Source of the DNA: JAVBLF01 sp031553675
GTDB taxonomy: Bacteria > Bacillota > Clostridia > Christensenellales > CALWSW01
Assembly: GCA_031553675.1 (NCBI GenBank)
Contig: JAVBLF010000078.1
Coordinates: 1-30,643, forward strand
DNA length: 30,643 nucleotides
Direction: 5' to 3'
The translations under genes and the position numbers were made by a program. This document shows, in pieces, positions 29,941 through 30,643 of the stretch. The notes below the pieces were generated by a model that saw only the letters and a program-made list of their open reading frames with translations, did not search any database and was not told the DNA's origin. Every line of letters starts with the position of its first letter. Position 1 is the first letter of the stretch.

Positions 29941-30643
29941 TGCGGCGTTTTGCGGCCTGTCTCTGCCTGCTGGCCTGGCTCGGCACGGTGCTTGGCTGCG
30001 CGGGCAGCCACCAGCGGCAGAAAGCGAGTGACGATGCGGCGGCCTACGAATACGTCATCGGCATCAGCCAGGCCAACCTCGTGGAACCTTGGCGCATCGC
30101 GGTCTACGACGAATTCCAGCGCGCATCGAAAGGTTATCCGAACACGCGGCTGATCTTCACGGACGCCGTCGGCGACAGCGCGCGGCAGAGCGAAGACGTC
30201 TCGCGCCTGCTCGACCTGGGCATCGACCTTCTGATCATCTCCCCCAACGACTCGGTCGAACTGAGCGAATCCATCGCGGCGGCGTATGCGCGCATACCGG
30301 TCATCGTGCTCGACCGCGACGTCGTCGGGCAGCCCTACACGCTCTTCATCGGGCCGGACAACGAAAAGATCGGCCGCATGGCCGGGGAGCGCGTCGTGGC
30401 GCTGCTGGGGGAGGTGGGCGGACAGGTGCTCGAACTGGCAGGAAGCGAAAACTCGCCGCCCACGGACGAATTGTCGCGCGGCTTCCAGAGCGTCATCGCC
30501 GCACACAGGGAAATCGAGAAGCAAGGAACGATCTACGCGGACTGGCTCAAAGACACGGCGGCCGGCGAGATGAAGAACTTTTTGATCAACAAGGCCTATT
30601 TCGTCGAGGCGGATCCCTTCACCCTCGTCGTATTCGCGCACAA
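29940..30643 (+). CDS. Sugar-type substrate-binding lipoprotein, 3' truncated by window end
   Basis: 234 residues are visible with no stop; the C terminus lies beyond the window. Lipoprotein signal MRRFAACLCLLAWLGTVLGC with lipid-bearing Cys20. A type-I periplasmic-binding (LacI-like) fold follows: YVIGISQANLVEPWRIAVYDEF, DLLIISPNDSVELSESIAAAYARIPVIVLDRDV, FIGPDNEKIGRMAGERVV, VLELAGSENSPPTDELSRGF. Such proteins bind sugars outside the cell for an ABC importer or present them to a sensor kinase. The ATG overlaps the response-regulator stop by one base (TGATG), so translation is coupled, which favours a role in the signalling system. Confidence 0.88.
   Translation, partial: MRRFAACLCLLAWLGTVLGCAGSHQRQKASDDAAAYEYVIGISQANLVEPWRIAVYDEFQRASKGYPNTRLIFTDAVGDSARQSEDVSRLLDLGIDLLIISPNDSVELSESIAAAYARIPVIVLDRDVVGQPYTLFIGPDNEKIGRMAGERVVALLGEVGGQVLELAGSENSPPTDELSRGFQSVIAAHREIEKQGTIYADWLKDTAAGEMKNFLINKAYFVEADPFTLVVFAH

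Overview
The window (about 61% GC by eye) looks like chromosome of a GC-rich, endospore-forming anaerobe of the Bacillota, most likely class Clostridia. The evidence is a set of sporulation genes (cwlJ-gerQ, yunB, a YlmC/YmxH-family gene), strong Shine-Dalgarno sites, a CoA- and ferredoxin-dependent fermentation operon and Clostridia-type accessory families (PgeF, NrdR, YesM/YesN). I cannot name the genus. I see no tRNA, rRNA, CRISPR array, insertion sequence, prophage or plasmid gene, so this reads as ordinary chromosome with some lineage-specific gene families.

Layout. 1-1015: the end of a nitroreductase and an MBL-fold hydrolase. 1126-1656 (minus): a secreted acidic repeat protein with a VPATG sortase-like tail. 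1917-2905: cwlJ and gerQ, preceded by a sigma-K-like promoter and a structured leader. 3111-8382: a fermentation operon ptb-iorA-iorB-membrane protein-buk, closed by a strong bidirectional terminator. 8385-9226: yunB (minus) with a sigma-E-like promoter, divergent from a class A penicillin-binding protein (9227-12337). 12625-13224: a family-4-like uracil-DNA glycosylase without the iron-sulphur cysteines. 13416-17501: three consecutive secreted SH3b plus peptidoglycan-binding proteins; the last two share an unusual C-terminal domain. 17658-18757: two half-size TauE/SafE-like proteins and a YlmC/YmxH-family protein. 18821-21640 (minus): two lipoproteins with Pro/Thr/Ser stalks, one PstS-like and one with WG-like repeats. 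21780-23780 (minus): nrdR, pgeF and a membrane protein. 23901-24710: a ZIP metal transporter. 24743-26567 (minus): a flavin-type PNPOx-fold protein and a KamA-type radical SAM enzyme whose key residues point to glutamate 2,3-aminomutase. 26880 to the end: a YesM-type histidine kinase, a YesN-type AraC response regulator and a sugar-binding lipoprotein cut by the window edge.

How it works together. The ptb-ior-buk operon can oxidise aryl pyruvates (from Trp, Phe, Tyr) to aryl-acyl-CoA with ferredoxin reduction, then make ATP through acyl phosphate. Several other genes act at the cell wall or in spores: PBP1A, PgeF, CwlJ, GerQ, YunB and the SH3b/PG-binding proteins. The most novel-looking material is the shared C-terminal domain of the two large SH3b proteins, the promoter-overlapping inverted repeat upstream of one of them, and the unidentified membrane protein translationally coupled to iorB.
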